DNA of 64,000 nt from Paenibacillus sp. OVF10 (GTDB taxonomy: Bacteria; Bacillota; Bacilli; Paenibacillales; Paenibacillaceae): assembly GCA_022836915.1 (NCBI GenBank), contig CP094668.1, positions 1,426,001-1,490,000 of the forward strand, read 5' to 3'. The position numbers were made by a program, and so were the translations under genes. The notes under the pieces were generated by a model. That model had not been told where the DNA came from. It did not search any database and saw only the letters and a list, made by a program, of their open reading frames with translations. Of the stretch, positions 1 to 9,936 are shown piece by piece (the first letter of the stretch is position 1; each line of letters begins with the position of its first letter).

Positions 1-1
1 T

Positions 2-345
2 GCCAATGCACTCATAACGGCAGGAAGTAAGGGGTTGGTTAATGGTTTCGCAGATGGGTCATTCCACCCGGATGGTCAGATTACTCGGGAACAGATGGCT
101 ACGATGCTGGATAGGGCATTGAATTTGATGAAGATTCCTAATGACCAACTGACAGGTACCACTCCTTCATTTACAGATGCATCAAATATCTCGAACTGGT
201 CTTCTGACGCCGTAGCTCGACTGGTAGAGACAGGGATCGTTAAGGGAATGAACGGGGAACCTTCGCGCCTCAGGAGAATGCAACGCGAGCACAGAGTACG
301 GTGATGTTAATGAGACTTATGCGCTTTGCTCAACTAATCAATTAA
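2..345 (+). CDS. SLH-domain (S-layer homology) protein, C-terminal fragment, frameshifted
   Basis: The frame is open from base 2, so the gene starts outside the window. Two SLH-type segments are visible: one with GFADGSFHPDGQITREQMA and a second beginning FTDASNISNWSSDAVARLV and reaching GIVKGMNG. SLH domains anchor exported proteins to secondary cell-wall polymer. The expected end of the last SLH motif (TFAPQENATRAQSTVMLMRL) is encoded one frame back, ending with TAA at 343-345. The frame is lost in ggggaacc at about 254-260, and one extra A (GGG GAA ACC) would restore it. The parent protein's function cannot be told from this piece. Confidence 0.85.
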
Positions 346-399
346 TGATTATACAGGTTAATGATTACTTGTGAAAAAATAAAACCCAGGTTTAATTGA

Positions 400-450
400 G
401 AAAGCAAAAAGCAGTCTGCTCTTTGAATGAGTAGGCTGCTTTTTGCTTTC
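400..450 (+). terminator. Rho-independent-type hairpin after the SLH gene
   Basis: A perfect 15-bp inverted repeat (400-414 with 436-450) extends inward through two G-T pairs to a small loop. It lies about 55 bases after the SLH stop codon. Confidence 0.8.
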
Positions 451-613
451 CCAAGATACATTTACACATGTATACCTTCTTTAGTGACTTAAAATGTTGC
501 ATAAATATATCTTGTCAGATGACCAATGGATGTGTAAATATGAAAATAACTTACAATAAACCCACTAACCCATAACACGACAGCACCCTTCGCAAGGCAA
601 AGGAGCGCTTAGG

Positions 614-2400
614 ATGAGTAAAATTAAGAACGCTTTCACAACACTACCGATTCATCACAAAACGATTCTTCTCATCGGACTTTTAATGTTAATCAGCTTT
701 ACGTTTTATGCGTCCGTACTCCGCTATGTATTCAGTATCTATGACCGACAGATTTATGAGAAATCCTCGCAAGTCCTCAATATGTCTTCAGTAGGCATTG
801 AGAATCAACTGCGTGAAATTTCCAATCTCTCCTTCAAGGTGATGTCGGACGAGCCGCTTCAGCAATATCTGCTCCAACTGAAAAAGGTGGAAACGGGTTA
901 CGAGAAAAATGGATTGCGTAAAAAGATTACCAACAGGTTAGTCGCTTACGCGGGTTCAGAAAAATACGTCTATTCCATGCTATTTATCGATAATGATAAT
1001 AACGTTATGGCCGCAGGCAATCGGGAGGGGATTTCAGAGGCGAAGCAAAAGGAACTGGTTGCACTGGGACAGCAATATTCGGGCTCCAATGCCTGGCATA
1101 CCAGTGGAGACAAACAGTCCCGACTCTTGTCGGTCCGACAGGTGAAATCTTTTATTGGCGGAGCATTTACTTTGGAAGACCTCGGCACACTGATCATCCG
1201 CGTACGGCTGGACCGAATTGTACAGGATCAGATGCAGGAACCGGCTGAGGACTCCCAACTACTCATAACCGATGGAAAAGAAGTGATCTATCCAACAGAA
1301 TCGTCGGTCAGTGAAGCCGAGATTGAGTCTGAACTGAAGCGCACCCAGCCCTATGGAATTGCCATGTTGGAGCAGGGGAGACACTTTGTAGCTCGTGCCC
1401 ATTCTTCCTATACGGATTGGACCTATTTGTACACAACCCCGTTTGACCAGATGTTTAAACAGATCCAGTTTGTCAAACAGTTGGTCACGGTGATCTTCAT
1501 CATGATTTTTCTGGCGGCGCTTATTATTGGAGCGAGATTCTCTCGTAGTATTACCCATCCGATTGCGCAGTTGATCAAAAAGATGCGTAATATCGAAAAA
1601 GGAGATCTGGATAAGCTGGAGGAGGCTGCCCTCGGCAATGTTCCGATATCTCCACAGAATGAGGTTGGGCTGCTGCATCGCACATTCAAGATGATGCTTC
1701 AACGGATACGTGAACTGATTGATGAGAATTATGCCAAGCAACTGGTGATTCGTGAGACTGAGTTGAAAGCGCTTCAGGCGCAGATTAATCCACATTTTCT
1801 ATACAACACGCTGGAATCGATTAACTGGCTGGCTAAAGTACAGAAGCAACGACAGATCTCGGAAATGGTTGAGGCTCTCGGATTTTGCTGCGCAGCTCTG
1901 TGAATATGTCCGAGAAGTGGATTACGCTGGAAAGAGAGCTGGACATTGTCCGTAGTTACGTGACGATTCAGCGCACGCGTTTTGAGGAAAGACTGGATTT
2001 CGACATGGAAATTGCACCGGAGGTAGGAACGGCGCGGATACCGAAGTTAACATTACAGCCTTTGGTGGAGAACGCGATACATTATGCACTCGAACCAAGC
2101 ATTGACCCTTGCCGGATTCGTATCCGGGCGAGAGCAGATGGAGATAAGGTGATTATTGAAGTCGAGGACGACGGTCCGGGGATGACACCGGAATTCCTGG
2201 AAGAACTACACGAAGGACGTATTCAGACAAGAGGACAGGGCATTGGGTTATCTAACATCCAGGAACGAATCAGACTGACCTTCGGCGATGAAGGTGGAAT
2301 GGTGATGAGCAGCAAGCCCGGATCAGGAACTGTAGTATCGATCAGCATACCTTGGATCAGAGAGGACGATGACGATGTACAAAGTGATGCTCGTAGATGA
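614..2400 (+). CDS. yesM: YesM-type sensor histidine kinase, frameshifted
   Basis: Membrane sensor kinase of the YesM/LytS class, expected to phosphorylate the YesN-like regulator encoded next. An N-terminal membrane helix (about residues 17-39), an extracellular sensor region, a second helix near 290-312 and a HAMP domain precede the His_kinase box INPHFLYNTLESINWLA (His394). The HATPase part has the N box (LVENAIHYAL) and G boxes (DDGPGMT, GQGIGLSNI). AAAGGAG precedes ATG 614. The frame breaks in a T run at 1883-1886: GGA TTT TGC should read GGA TTT TTG CTG, and one extra T gives a normal protein of 595 residues. The 3' end overlaps the regulator gene. The symbol is by family and context; the ligand is inferred, not seen. 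Confidence 0.88.
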
Positions 2401-3927
2401 TGAACGTGTCATTCTGGAGGGATTTCCCAAGTGGTCGATTGGGCCGCGGCAGGTACGGAATTAGTGGGTACGGCGAGGAACGGGATCGAAGCATTGGACA
2501 AAATTGGGCAGTCGAGACCCGATATTATTATTACGGATATTTCCATGCCAGGTCTGGATGGTCTCGGACTCATAGAGAAGGCATCTGAAGCATACCCGGG
2601 AGTACGTTTCATTATGTTATCCGGCTACAAGGAGTTCGAATATGCTCGCAGAGCGATGCAATATGGCGTGAAGCATTATTTGCTCAAACCCTGCAACGAG
2701 AATCAGATCCATGATGCATTAACTGAACTGTTGCAGGAACATCAGGATGCTCAGGTGAGGGAGCATGTTGCCGGTGAGATGAAACAGCGATTGCAGCGTG
2801 TCCTTCCACATGTGAAGGAGCAATTTCTGCTGGAGTTCATGACCAACCGCACCTATGGGCCGGTTGATCTGGAGTATTATCAGGAGCTGTTTGATCTGGA
2901 GCTTGAAGAGAACACAGTTCGGTTACTGCTGTTCCGAATTGTAGATGAACATGATTACAGTCACTTATTTGCGATCAAAAACATAGCCAGTGATCTGCTC
3001 CCACATGTCCTGTTAAGCACAACCATTGAAGGCAAACTCCTCATCCTGCTTGCGGATTCAGCCGATTCGGCCGGACTGAAAGAAAGTATTGAAGAGGTTC
3101 GTGCTGCATTCACCAGACTATATAAATTGGAAGTGACCGCTGCGCTGAGTGAAGCAGATCGAATGATTCAGTCCCGGCGGTTGTTTCGTGAGGCGTTGCA
3201 GTATCTGAACCATCGTTTTTTCATCGGTGAAGGCAAGCTGATTACGAAGAATGATCTGGTACTGGCCGGAGAATGCGACGGCGTACATGTAGAACAGGAT
3301 GCGGAGCAACTGTGTCAGTTGATCAAATCGGGCAATACCGAGGAAACAGCGGTAGAGGTGGATCGTCTGTTTGATCTATTATCGCGTCAGCAGCTGGAAA
3401 TTGAAGTGACTCGTTCTTACGTAGTGCAGCTGTACTCGGCGATGGTTCATGTCTGTCCACCTGAGGAGGCAACGGAATTCACCCAGCGTATGGCAGAACT
3501 GCCGCATATCGATACGTTATCTGGTTTGAAGTCTTTTGTTGCAAGCAGTGCAGCCCGATTAACTTCCGGTTATTACAAAAACCATATCAGTCGACAGTCT
3601 TCTGCCGTGGAGAAGATGATGGATATCGTGGATCGTCATTATGGAGAGGCAGATCTCTCGCTCAATGGAGTCGCCCATCAGATGTTGTATATGAATCCGG
3701 ATTATCTGGGCAAGATTTTCAAAAAAGTCACAGGCGAGAATTTCTCCAACTACGTAAATCGTCTGCGCATTGAACGCGCATGTGACCATATTCGCAGAGG
3801 CGGGGATGTGAAAGTGTTCGAGCTTGCTGAATTGTTCGGATTCGGCGGGAATTCACAATATTTCAGTCAGGTGTTCAAAAAGTGGACCGGTATGACACCT
3901 ACGGAATTCCGCAGGATCGGCATATAA
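2375..3927 (+). CDS. yesN: YesN-type response regulator (REC plus AraC HTH), frameshifted
   Basis: Cytoplasmic transcription regulator partnered with the upstream kinase. ATG 2375 gives MYKVMLVDDERVILEG with the acidic pocket. The frame is then lost in the G run 2419-2421 and resumes as ISQVVDWAAAGTELV. With one G restored the protein has 517 residues. The receiver carries the phospho-acceptor Asp in ITDISMPG (about residue 55) and the conserved Lys in LLKPC. The C-terminus is a double AraC-type helix-turn-helix, including DYLGKIFKKVTGENFSNYV and GNSQYFSQVFKKWTGMTPTE. The start lies 26 bases inside the kinase gene. It probably activates the transporter genes that follow, as in yes and lpl type clusters. 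Confidence 0.88.
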
Positions 3928-3978
3928 CAATGGACTACCAATCGTGTAATTCATGTCTGGGGAGGACGAACAGCGCCG

Positions 3979-4007
3979 AGAGGAGGCTGTTGTCCTCCTC
4001 TGTTTTT
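3979..4007 (+). terminator. Terminator after the two-component genes
   Basis: AGAGGAGG (3979-3986) pairs with CCTCCTCT (3994-4001) across a 7-base loop, followed by a T-rich tract. It separates the regulatory genes from the transporter operon. Confidence 0.75.
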
Positions 4008-4076
4008 GAACCAACAAGACGGTTTTGTGTATTCAACTCTGGTCGTACATTTGCGAAAATGACATTAACAAGTTTG

Positions 4077-4090
4077 TGAAAGCGTTATCA
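4077..4090 (+). promoter_or_regulatory. cre site (CcpA catabolite-repression box)
   Basis: TGAAAGCGTTATCA matches the Bacillus cre consensus TGWAARCGYTWNCW at every position. It lies 57 bases before the solute-binding-protein start, so carbon catabolite repression of the importer operon is inferred. Confidence 0.75.
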
Positions 4091-4146
4091 GAAATAAAAG
4101 GATAACTCGTTCACACAACCATATCAACATAAAAGGGGAGATTGGC

Positions 4147-5430
4147 ATGGTGAAAAAGGCAATATTCCTGATGATGGCTGCATTGCTCGTTTTTACAGCG
4201 GCGTGTAGTTCAGGTGGAGGTAGCGAACAGGGATCATCGGATGGATCGGTTACCCTGCGGATCGCTTGGTGGGGTTCGGATGCACGGCATGAATATACAC
4301 AGAAGGTCATCGACCTGTACAAATCGAAAAACCCGAGTGTCAAAATCGACGTGGAATATGCTTCATTTGATGACTACTGGAAAAAGCTCGCGCCACAAGC
4401 AGCTGCAAATCAGTTGCCTGACATCGTTCAGATGGATATTTCCTACATCAGCCAATATGCACAGAATGGTCAGCTTGAGGATCTAGCGCCTTATCTGGGC
4501 AATCAGATCAAAGTGGACGATGTGTCCGAGAACGTTATTAGCACAGGTGTAATTAACGGTAAACAATACGGTGTACCTGCCGGTGTTAACGTTCTGGGCT
4601 TCCAATATGACCCTGCTTTGCTTAAAAAAGCGGGAGCGGAAGCTATGCCTGAAAATATGACATGGGAATCATACGAAGCACTGGGTAAACAAGCCGCAGA
4701 GAAAGGCCTGTATTTGGATGGAGGGGTAGCTCCTGATATCTTCTTCCATTACTTCCTGCGTACCAAAGGACATTCGCTTTACAATGCAGAAGGAACTGGC
4801 CTTGGTTATGATGATGACCAATTGTTTGTGGAGTTCTTCGGACTTATGCGCCGCATGATCGAGCAAGGTGCAGCACCTACGCCGGATGTAGCCAACCAAA
4901 CCAAAGGCATTATTGAGGAATCAGATCTCGTGAAGGAAAAAGGAATCGGCGTATGGCAATGGTCCAACCAGTTCGTAGCCTTGCAACAGGTAGCGAACCG
5001 TCCACTCGAAATCGCTCCAATGCCAGGACCGGATATGGAAAAAGGGCTATATATGCAACCAAGTATGTATTGGGGTGTAACGTCCAACTCCAAAGTGAAG
5101 GAAGAAGCGGCTAAATTCATTGATTTCTGGGTGAATGACGTGGAAGCCAACAAACTGATCAAAGGTGAGCGTGGTGTGCCAATCTCAGGAGCAATCAAAG
5201 AAGCTATCGCACCTGAGCTGAGTGACGCAACGAAACAAGTCTTTGAATTCGTAGCAGCCATGGAGCCAAAAGCTTCACCGATGAGTTCTCCGCCACCGGT
5301 TGGTTCACCTGAAGTAATCTCTGCTCTGGCAGATGTGGTTGAAGAGTTGAACTTTGGCAAAATTACACCTGAACAGGCAGCAGAAACATTCCGCAAGAAC
5401 GCCGAATCTGTACTTGCGAACAATAAATAA
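4147..5430 (+). CDS. Sugar ABC transporter solute-binding lipoprotein (YesO-like)
   Basis: Family 1 extracellular solute-binding protein that delivers an oligosaccharide to the two permeases encoded downstream. The signal peptide ends in a lipobox (FTAAC, Cys20), followed by a Ser/Gly-rich linker. The mature part begins TLRIAWWGSDARHEYTQKV, typical of sugar-binding lobes, and contains the family segment LPDIVQMDISYISQYAQNGQ. The length of 427 residues is normal. AAGGGGAG precedes the ATG. A cre box lies upstream. No ATPase gene is present, as is usual for importers that share an MsmX-type ATPase. The substrate is inferred from the esterase and YesMN neighbours (pectin or rhamnogalacturonan oligomers). 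Confidence 0.9.
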   Translation: MVKKAIFLMMAALLVFTAACSSGGGSEQGSSDGSVTLRIAWWGSDARHEYTQKVIDLYKSKNPSVKIDVEYASFDDYWKKLAPQAAANQLPDIVQMDISYISQYAQNGQLEDLAPYLGNQIKVDDVSENVISTGVINGKQYGVPAGVNVLGFQYDPALLKKAGAEAMPENMTWESYEALGKQAAEKGLYLDGGVAPDIFFHYFLRTKGHSLYNAEGTGLGYDDDQLFVEFFGLMRRMIEQGAAPTPDVANQTKGIIEESDLVKEKGIGVWQWSNQFVALQQVANRPLEIAPMPGPDMEKGLYMQPSMYWGVTSNSKVKEEAAKFIDFWVNDVEANKLIKGERGVPISGAIKEAIAPELSDATKQVFEFVAAMEPKASPMSSPPPVGSPEVISALADVVEELNFGKITPEQAAETFRKNAESVLANNK

Positions 5431-5443
5431 CAGTTGAATGATG

Positions 5444-5544
5444 GCTTGCTCGTCCCACTTCAGGGATGGTCGGGAATGCGGCTACTCGCAAATGCGAGGG
5501 CCTTTCCCCGTCCAGATGACCGAAGCCAGGATGAGGGAGCAAGC
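5444..5544 (+). other. Structured spacer between binding protein and permease genes
   Basis: GCTTGCTC (5444-5451) pairs with GAGCAAGC (5537-5544), enclosing a smaller hairpin CTCGCA/TGCGAG. Such intra-operon stem-loops often protect the binding-protein mRNA or attenuate the downstream genes. The role is inferred. Confidence 0.5.
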
Positions 5545-5569
5545 TGATCCATGAAGGAGGTTCGTTCCA

Positions 5570-6472
5570 TTGAGGCAGTATTCGTCGTTACGTAGAAACT
5601 TAACTGGATATGCGTTCATAAGCCCGTTTATTATTGGATTCCTGGGCTTCACACTCATCCCCATGTTTGTGTCCTTATATATGTCGTTCACGAGTTATAA
5701 CTTGTTCACTTCTCCGCGGTGGATTGGGCTTGATAACTACACCAAAATGTTTTTTGATGACCCGAAATATTGGAACTCGGTCAAAGTGACGTTTCTGTAT
5801 GTATTCATTGGGGTACCGTTAAGGTTGATCTTTGCCCTCTTCGTAGCGATGGTCCTAAACACTGGCTCTCGTATGATTGGAACGTACCGGACGCTGTATT
5901 ACCTGCCATCCATTATCGGTGGTAGTGTGGCCGTATCCATTATGTGGCGTAACCTCTTCAGTAATGAGGGTGTTATCAACAGTGCTCTAACGGCAATTGG
6001 GATCGGGCCTATAAGCTGGTTTGGTGACCCAAATGCGTCTCTGGTTATGCTCATCTCACTGTCTGTGTGGCAGTTTGGTTCGTCCATGCTGATCTTCCTG
6101 GCTGGTCTCAAAAATATCCCTACTGAGATGTACGAGGCAGCAGGTGTGGATGGGGCGAATCCTATACGGAAATTTTTCAGCATCACCTTGCCACTGCTTA
6201 GCCCGATCGTCCTGTTCAATATGATTATGCAGACGATTGGAGCATTCATGACGTTTGTACCTGCCTATATTATCTCCAAAGGCGAAGGTGGTCCAATGGA
6301 CGGTACGATGTTGTATTCCCTGTATCTGTTCCGTCAGGCGTTTATGTTTAACAACATGGGTTATGCTTCGGCAATGGCTTGGGTCATGCTCATCATGATT
6401 GGTATACTCACGGTAGCTGTCTTCCTGACATCCAAGTATTGGGTGTTCTACGAATCTGAAGGAGGGAAGTAA
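5570..6472 (+). CDS. Sugar ABC transporter permease, UgpA/LplB type (YesP-like)
   Basis: Inner-membrane permease of a carbohydrate importer, 300 residues with six predicted helices. The EAA loop that contacts the ATPase is visible as [20 protein letters not shown] (about 189-208). The TTG start at 5570 is chosen because AAGGAGG sits 9 bases upstream and the protein begins directly with [17 protein letters not shown], the usual family N-terminus. It is followed 2 bases later by the partner permease. Order and size match yesP in the Bacillus yes cluster. Confidence 0.9.
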   Translation: MRQYSSLRRNLTGYAFISPFIIGFLGFTLIPMFVSLYMSFTSYNLFTSPRWIGLDNYTKMFFDDPKYWNSVKVTFLYVFIGVPLRLIFALFVAMVLNTGSRMIGTYRTLYYLPSIIGGSVAVSIMWRNLFSNEGVINSALTAIGIGPISWFGDPNASLVMLISLSVWQFGSSMLIFLAGLKNIPTEMYEAAGVDGANPIRKFFSITLPLLSPIVLFNMIMQTIGAFMTFVPAYIISKGEGGPMDGTMLYSLYLFRQAFMFNNMGYASAMAWVMLIMIGILTVAVFLTSKYWVFYESEGGK

Positions 6473-6474
6473 CG

Positions 6475-7314
6475 ATGGTTTGGAGAAATGTAAAATGGCC
6501 CGTTTATCACCTGTTCGTTGCAGCTCTTGCCCTCCTGATGCTCTATCCCGTCCTATGGATGCTATTCAGTTCATTCAAGGAAAGCCGTACGATATTCGTC
6601 ACTGCGGATACCCTGTTTCCTGCGGAGTGGATCTGGAGCAACTATGTGGATGGCTGGAAAGGCACAGCTGGAAGACCGTTTATGGATTACATCACCAACT
6701 CACTTGTAATCGTGGTTATTTCCACGATCGGTGCCGTAATATCGTCATCGCTGATCGCTTTTGGTTTTGCCAGACTGAATTTCAAGGGACGCACGTTCTG
6801 GTTCTCCTTGATGATGTTAACACTGATGTTGCCACATGACGTGGTATTGGTTCCTCAGTACATCATTTTCACGAAGCTCGGCTGGCTGAATACTATCTTG
6901 CCAATCGTTGTACCTACATTCTTCGGAATGCCATTCTTCATCTTCCTGATGGTACAGTTCATTCGAACGATTCCGAAGGAACTGGATGAGGCTGCAACCA
7001 TCGATGGATGTAACAAGTTTAGATTGTATATCCAGATTATTATGCCGCTGATCAAGTCTTCTCTGGCGACTGCAGCCATCTTCTCCTTCTACTGGAGATG
7101 GGAGGATCTGCTCGGTCCGGTATTGTACCTGAACTCGCCTGATAAATACACCGTGTCGATGGCACTGAAAATGTTCCTCGATAGTGAATCTGCTTCCAAC
7201 TGGGGCGCAATGTTTGCCATGTCCATCGTCAGTCTGGTTCCGGTTGTAGCTGTGTTCTTCATCTTCCAGAAACAAATTGTTCAAGGGATGAGCACCAGCG
7301 GATTGAAAGGATAA
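6475..7314 (+). CDS. Sugar ABC transporter permease, MalG/AraQ type (YesQ-like)
   Basis: Second membrane subunit of the importer, 279 residues. It begins with a membrane helix ending in [15 protein letters not shown], as in MalG-type permeases. The EAA loop is [20 protein letters not shown] (about 172-191). The start lies 2 bases after the stop of the first permease, so the two are translationally linked. It should form a heterodimer with the UgpA-type subunit. No defects are seen. Confidence 0.9.
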   Translation: MVWRNVKWPVYHLFVAALALLMLYPVLWMLFSSFKESRTIFVTADTLFPAEWIWSNYVDGWKGTAGRPFMDYITNSLVIVVISTIGAVISSSLIAFGFARLNFKGRTFWFSLMMLTLMLPHDVVLVPQYIIFTKLGWLNTILPIVVPTFFGMPFFIFLMVQFIRTIPKELDEAATIDGCNKFRLYIQIIMPLIKSSLATAAIFSFYWRWEDLLGPVLYLNSPDKYTVSMALKMFLDSESASNWGAMFAMSIVSLVPVVAVFFIFQKQIVQGMSTSGLKG

Positions 7315-7386
7315 GCCAGATTACTGTATCTTCGTATCTTCGCCCGAATGAACGTTTACGAAAGTTAACCAAGGAGGTTATCGCTT

Positions 7387-8628
7387 TTGAATAAAGCTCA
7401 GGGTAGTCAGGCCGTTGCCATGGAGGCAGCGGCAGAGGGCCAGGCAGTGTCCGTGACCAGCTGGAAGTTTAACTTTGGACCGGACTCGGGAAGAGTAGAT
7501 GAGACAGGGGATTATCTGAAAGTAACTGCAACAACCGCATATGAGGAACGCGGAGGATACGGATTCGAGGCAGGATCTCTGGTGTATGAGAAACAACGCA
7601 TTCGTGATGACGATGTGTCGGATCCCACGAAACAACATCATATCAATCAGGGGCAGACAACCATGTCTGCCCGATTGCGTTCAGGCTTCTGTATTCCGCT
7701 CAAAGCATCGTTCATCGTGGATGTTCCCGACGGAACCTACCAAGTATTACTCGTTGCAGGTGATGAATTGGCTGAGACAGTGACCCGCGTGAAAGCTGGT
7801 GAGGGTAGACTTGTACTGCCAACCATTCGCACACTTCCCGGACAATACGCAGAGGTTAGATTCTCTGTTGTTGTTCGCGGCGGCAGACTTCGTCTGTCAT
7901 TCTCCGGTCCTGCACCGAGAATTAATGCTTTGGAGATTACTCTTGCGAATCAGACCATGACTGTATTTCTTGCTGGGGATTCTACCGTAACGGATCAGCC
8001 GGAAAGTGGATATCCGTATTGTGGTTGGGGTCAATTATTTCCAGCACAGTTCAAACATGATGTGGCAGTGGATAATCACGCCAAGTCAGGCCGAAGTTCC
8101 CGCAGTTTTATTAATGAAGGCAGACTCAGCGCCATTCTGGAGCGAATCAAGCCTGAAGATTTTCTGTTTATTCAATTTGGACATAACGATGAGAAGCCGG
8201 ACCCTGAACGTGGGACCGACCCATTCACAACATATAAGGAATATTTGAAAAAGTATATCGACGCTGCACGCGAAGCCAAGGCTCGTCCGGTACTCATCAC
8301 CCCGGTGCATCGTCGCTATTTTGCGGACGATGGCACATTGACCGATACGCATGGCGATTATATCATCGCCGTGCGTGAGTTGGCGGAAGAGGAAGATGTT
8401 CCGCTGATCGATCTGGCTGAGCGCAGCCGTCTTCTGTTTGAGCAGGCAGGCGTAGAAGGCACCAAGGACGACTTTATGTGGGTGCTGCCAGGCGAGTATG
8501 TGAACTTCCCCTCAGGCGTGGAGGATAACACGCATTTTCAGGAACGCGGCGCCCGCCGCCTTGCCCAGCAGGTGGCAGAAGCCATCCGCGAGTTGCAATT
8601 GCAACCGCTGCAGATGTATCTGCGGTAG
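7387..8628 (+). CDS. Rhamnogalacturonan acetylesterase-like SGNH hydrolase (YesT-like)
   Basis: Predicted to remove acetyl groups from pectic rhamnogalacturonan fragments. The C-terminal two thirds is an SGNH/GDSL esterase: block I FLAGDSTVTDQ with nucleophile Ser199, block III IQFGHND with Asn267, and the DNTH motif (Asp380, His383) that completes the triad. The N-terminal region (about 20-190) resembles the beta-rich module SWKFNFGPDSGRVDETGDYL found in bacterial homologues. There is no signal peptide, so it probably acts in the cytoplasm on imported oligomers. The TTG start at 7387 has AAGGAGG 9 bases upstream. It is likely the last gene of the importer operon. Confidence 0.85.
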   Translation: MNKAQGSQAVAMEAAAEGQAVSVTSWKFNFGPDSGRVDETGDYLKVTATTAYEERGGYGFEAGSLVYEKQRIRDDDVSDPTKQHHINQGQTTMSARLRSGFCIPLKASFIVDVPDGTYQVLLVAGDELAETVTRVKAGEGRLVLPTIRTLPGQYAEVRFSVVVRGGRLRLSFSGPAPRINALEITLANQTMTVFLAGDSTVTDQPESGYPYCGWGQLFPAQFKHDVAVDNHAKSGRSSRSFINEGRLSAILERIKPEDFLFIQFGHNDEKPDPERGTDPFTTYKEYLKKYIDAAREAKARPVLITPVHRRYFADDGTLTDTHGDYIIAVRELAEEEDVPLIDLAERSRLLFEQAGVEGTKDDFMWVLPGEYVNFPSGVEDNTHFQERGARRLAQQVAEAIRELQLQPLQMYLR

Positions 8629-8648
8629 GTTCATGCCCTTAATAATTA

Positions 8649-9383
8649 AGCGAGTTAATTAAATAACGAGCCAGCAAAAGTTGCCCAGCGAAAGAGCGAA
8701 GGCAATAATCTTTTAAAAAACAGGCGAGCGTAGCAGCGGAGGAGGGCGGAATCGGGTATAGGGAGCGAAGCGTCCGCCTTTGGAGCGGGATTTCCCCTGC
8801 TGAGGGGGAATTGAATAGAAATCCCGAGCCAACAGCGGCCCGCAGCCCGATCTGCCCACCGAAGCGACTGCCCCGCAGCTATTCAGGGTTTAAAAGCTGT
8901 AGCAAGTTAAACGAAGTAACGAGCCAGCAAAAGTTGCCCAGCGAAAGAACGAAGGCAATAAACTTTTAAAAAACAGGCGAGCGTAGCAGCGGAGGAGGGC
9001 GGAATCGGGTAGAGGGAGCGAAGCGTCCGCCTTTGGAGCGGGATTTCCCCTGCTGAGGGGAAATGAATAGAAATCCCGAGCCAACAGCGGCCCACAGCCC
9101 GATCCGCCCGCCGAAGCGACTGCCCTGCGAGCTATTCAGGGTTTAAAAGCTGTAGCGAGTTAAACAAAGTAACGAGCCAGCAAAAGTTGCCCAGCGAATA
9201 GCGAAGGCAATAATCTTTTAAAAAACAGGCGAGCGTAGCAGCGGAGGAGGGCGGAATCGGGTAGAGGGAGCGAAGCGTCCGCCTTTGGAGCGGGATTTCC
9301 CTGCTGAGGGGAAATGAATAGAAATCCCGAGCCAACAGCGGCCCACAGCCCGATCCGCCCGCCGAAGCGACTGCCGCGCGAGC
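8649..9383. repeat. Tandem array, about 2.9 copies of a 253-bp structured repeat
   Basis: The block aacgagccagcaaaagttgc recurs at 8665, 8918 and 9171, an exact period of 253 bases, and the third copy stops near 9383. Each unit holds a nested palindrome. In copy 2, GGGCGGAATCGGG (8997-9009) pairs with CCCGATCCGCCC (9098-9109), CGGGATTT with AAATCCCG, and ATTTCCCC-tgctga-GGGGAAAT forms a central hairpin. The motif AGCGTCCGCCTTTG is shared with the dispersed repeats at 57.5-59.1 kb. Minus-strand open frames inside it are by-products of the repeat. No gene is supported between 8629 and 9434. Confidence 0.93.
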
Positions 9384-9434
9384 CCACGGATTTTTAACCT
9401 AAATTGCAATCGCAAAAAAGGAGGATGTATTTCA

Positions 9435-9850
9435 ATGACACCTGACCAGACAGAATCAGGCACATCTGCCCGTAAGAATGTTTCAGCAGCTACAGGTCAC
9501 ACCTACTGGGTCATTCCAGATGGTTACATTCCCCGGAGAGCCGGGGCACATTGGAGAGTCATGAGAGCATCTGTGTACTGAACACCAGTGCCACGGATGC
9601 GGAGCTGCACATCACGATTTACTTTGAAGACAGAGAACCACTCGAAGGTATGGTCGCTGAAGTGCCAGCGAGAAGGACAAAGCATATTCGCACTGCATCG
9701 CTACGATCCGGGGAGCAGTCTATTCCACCGGGCGTGCCTTATGCGATTACGGTTTCGAGCAACATCCCGGTTATCGTCCAGTACAGCCGTTTGGACACGA
9801 CCCAGCCTGAATTGGCTTTGATGAGTGTCATGGCGTATCCATTAGGATAA
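9435..9850 (+). CDS. Sensory rhodopsin transducer (ASRT-like) family protein, frameshifted
   Basis: Small soluble protein of the family typified by Anabaena sensory rhodopsin transducer. Visible family segments are GHTYWVIPDGYIP, ESHESICVLNTS, EVPARRTKHIRTASL and IPVIVQYSRLDTTQPELAL. AAGGAGG precedes ATG 9435. The frame is lost in the C run 9531-9534. One extra C gives I-P-P-E-S-R-G-T-L-E-S-H-E, matching the GYIPP signature, and a 138-residue protein. No rhodopsin gene is in the window. In Firmicutes these proteins occur without rhodopsins and their role is unclear. The nearby pectin genes suggest, without proving, a carbohydrate link. Confidence 0.82.
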
Positions 9851-9883
9851 CTTCCCCAATCGACAGCATAGCTGGAGATGGTA

Positions 9884-9926
9884 AGAAGCCCCGTAACTTT
9901 GCATTCAATGCAGGTAAGGGGCTTCT
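9884..9926. terminator. Bidirectional terminator between convergent genes
   Basis: AGAAGCCCC (9884-9892) pairs perfectly with GGGGCTTCT (9918-9926). It lies between the ASRT-like gene and the convergent gerC gene. Confidence 0.8.
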
Positions 9927-9936
9927 ATTTCTTCAT

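Noticed and set aside
8649..9383. CRISPR array
   Set aside because: Units are 253 bases, contiguous and internally palindromic, with no short repeats, variable spacers or cas genes.
8890..9463. Several minus-strand open frames with near-identical protein ends
   Set aside because: They recur because the 253-bp repeat is tandem; they lack ribosome-binding sites and sit inside palindromic sequence.
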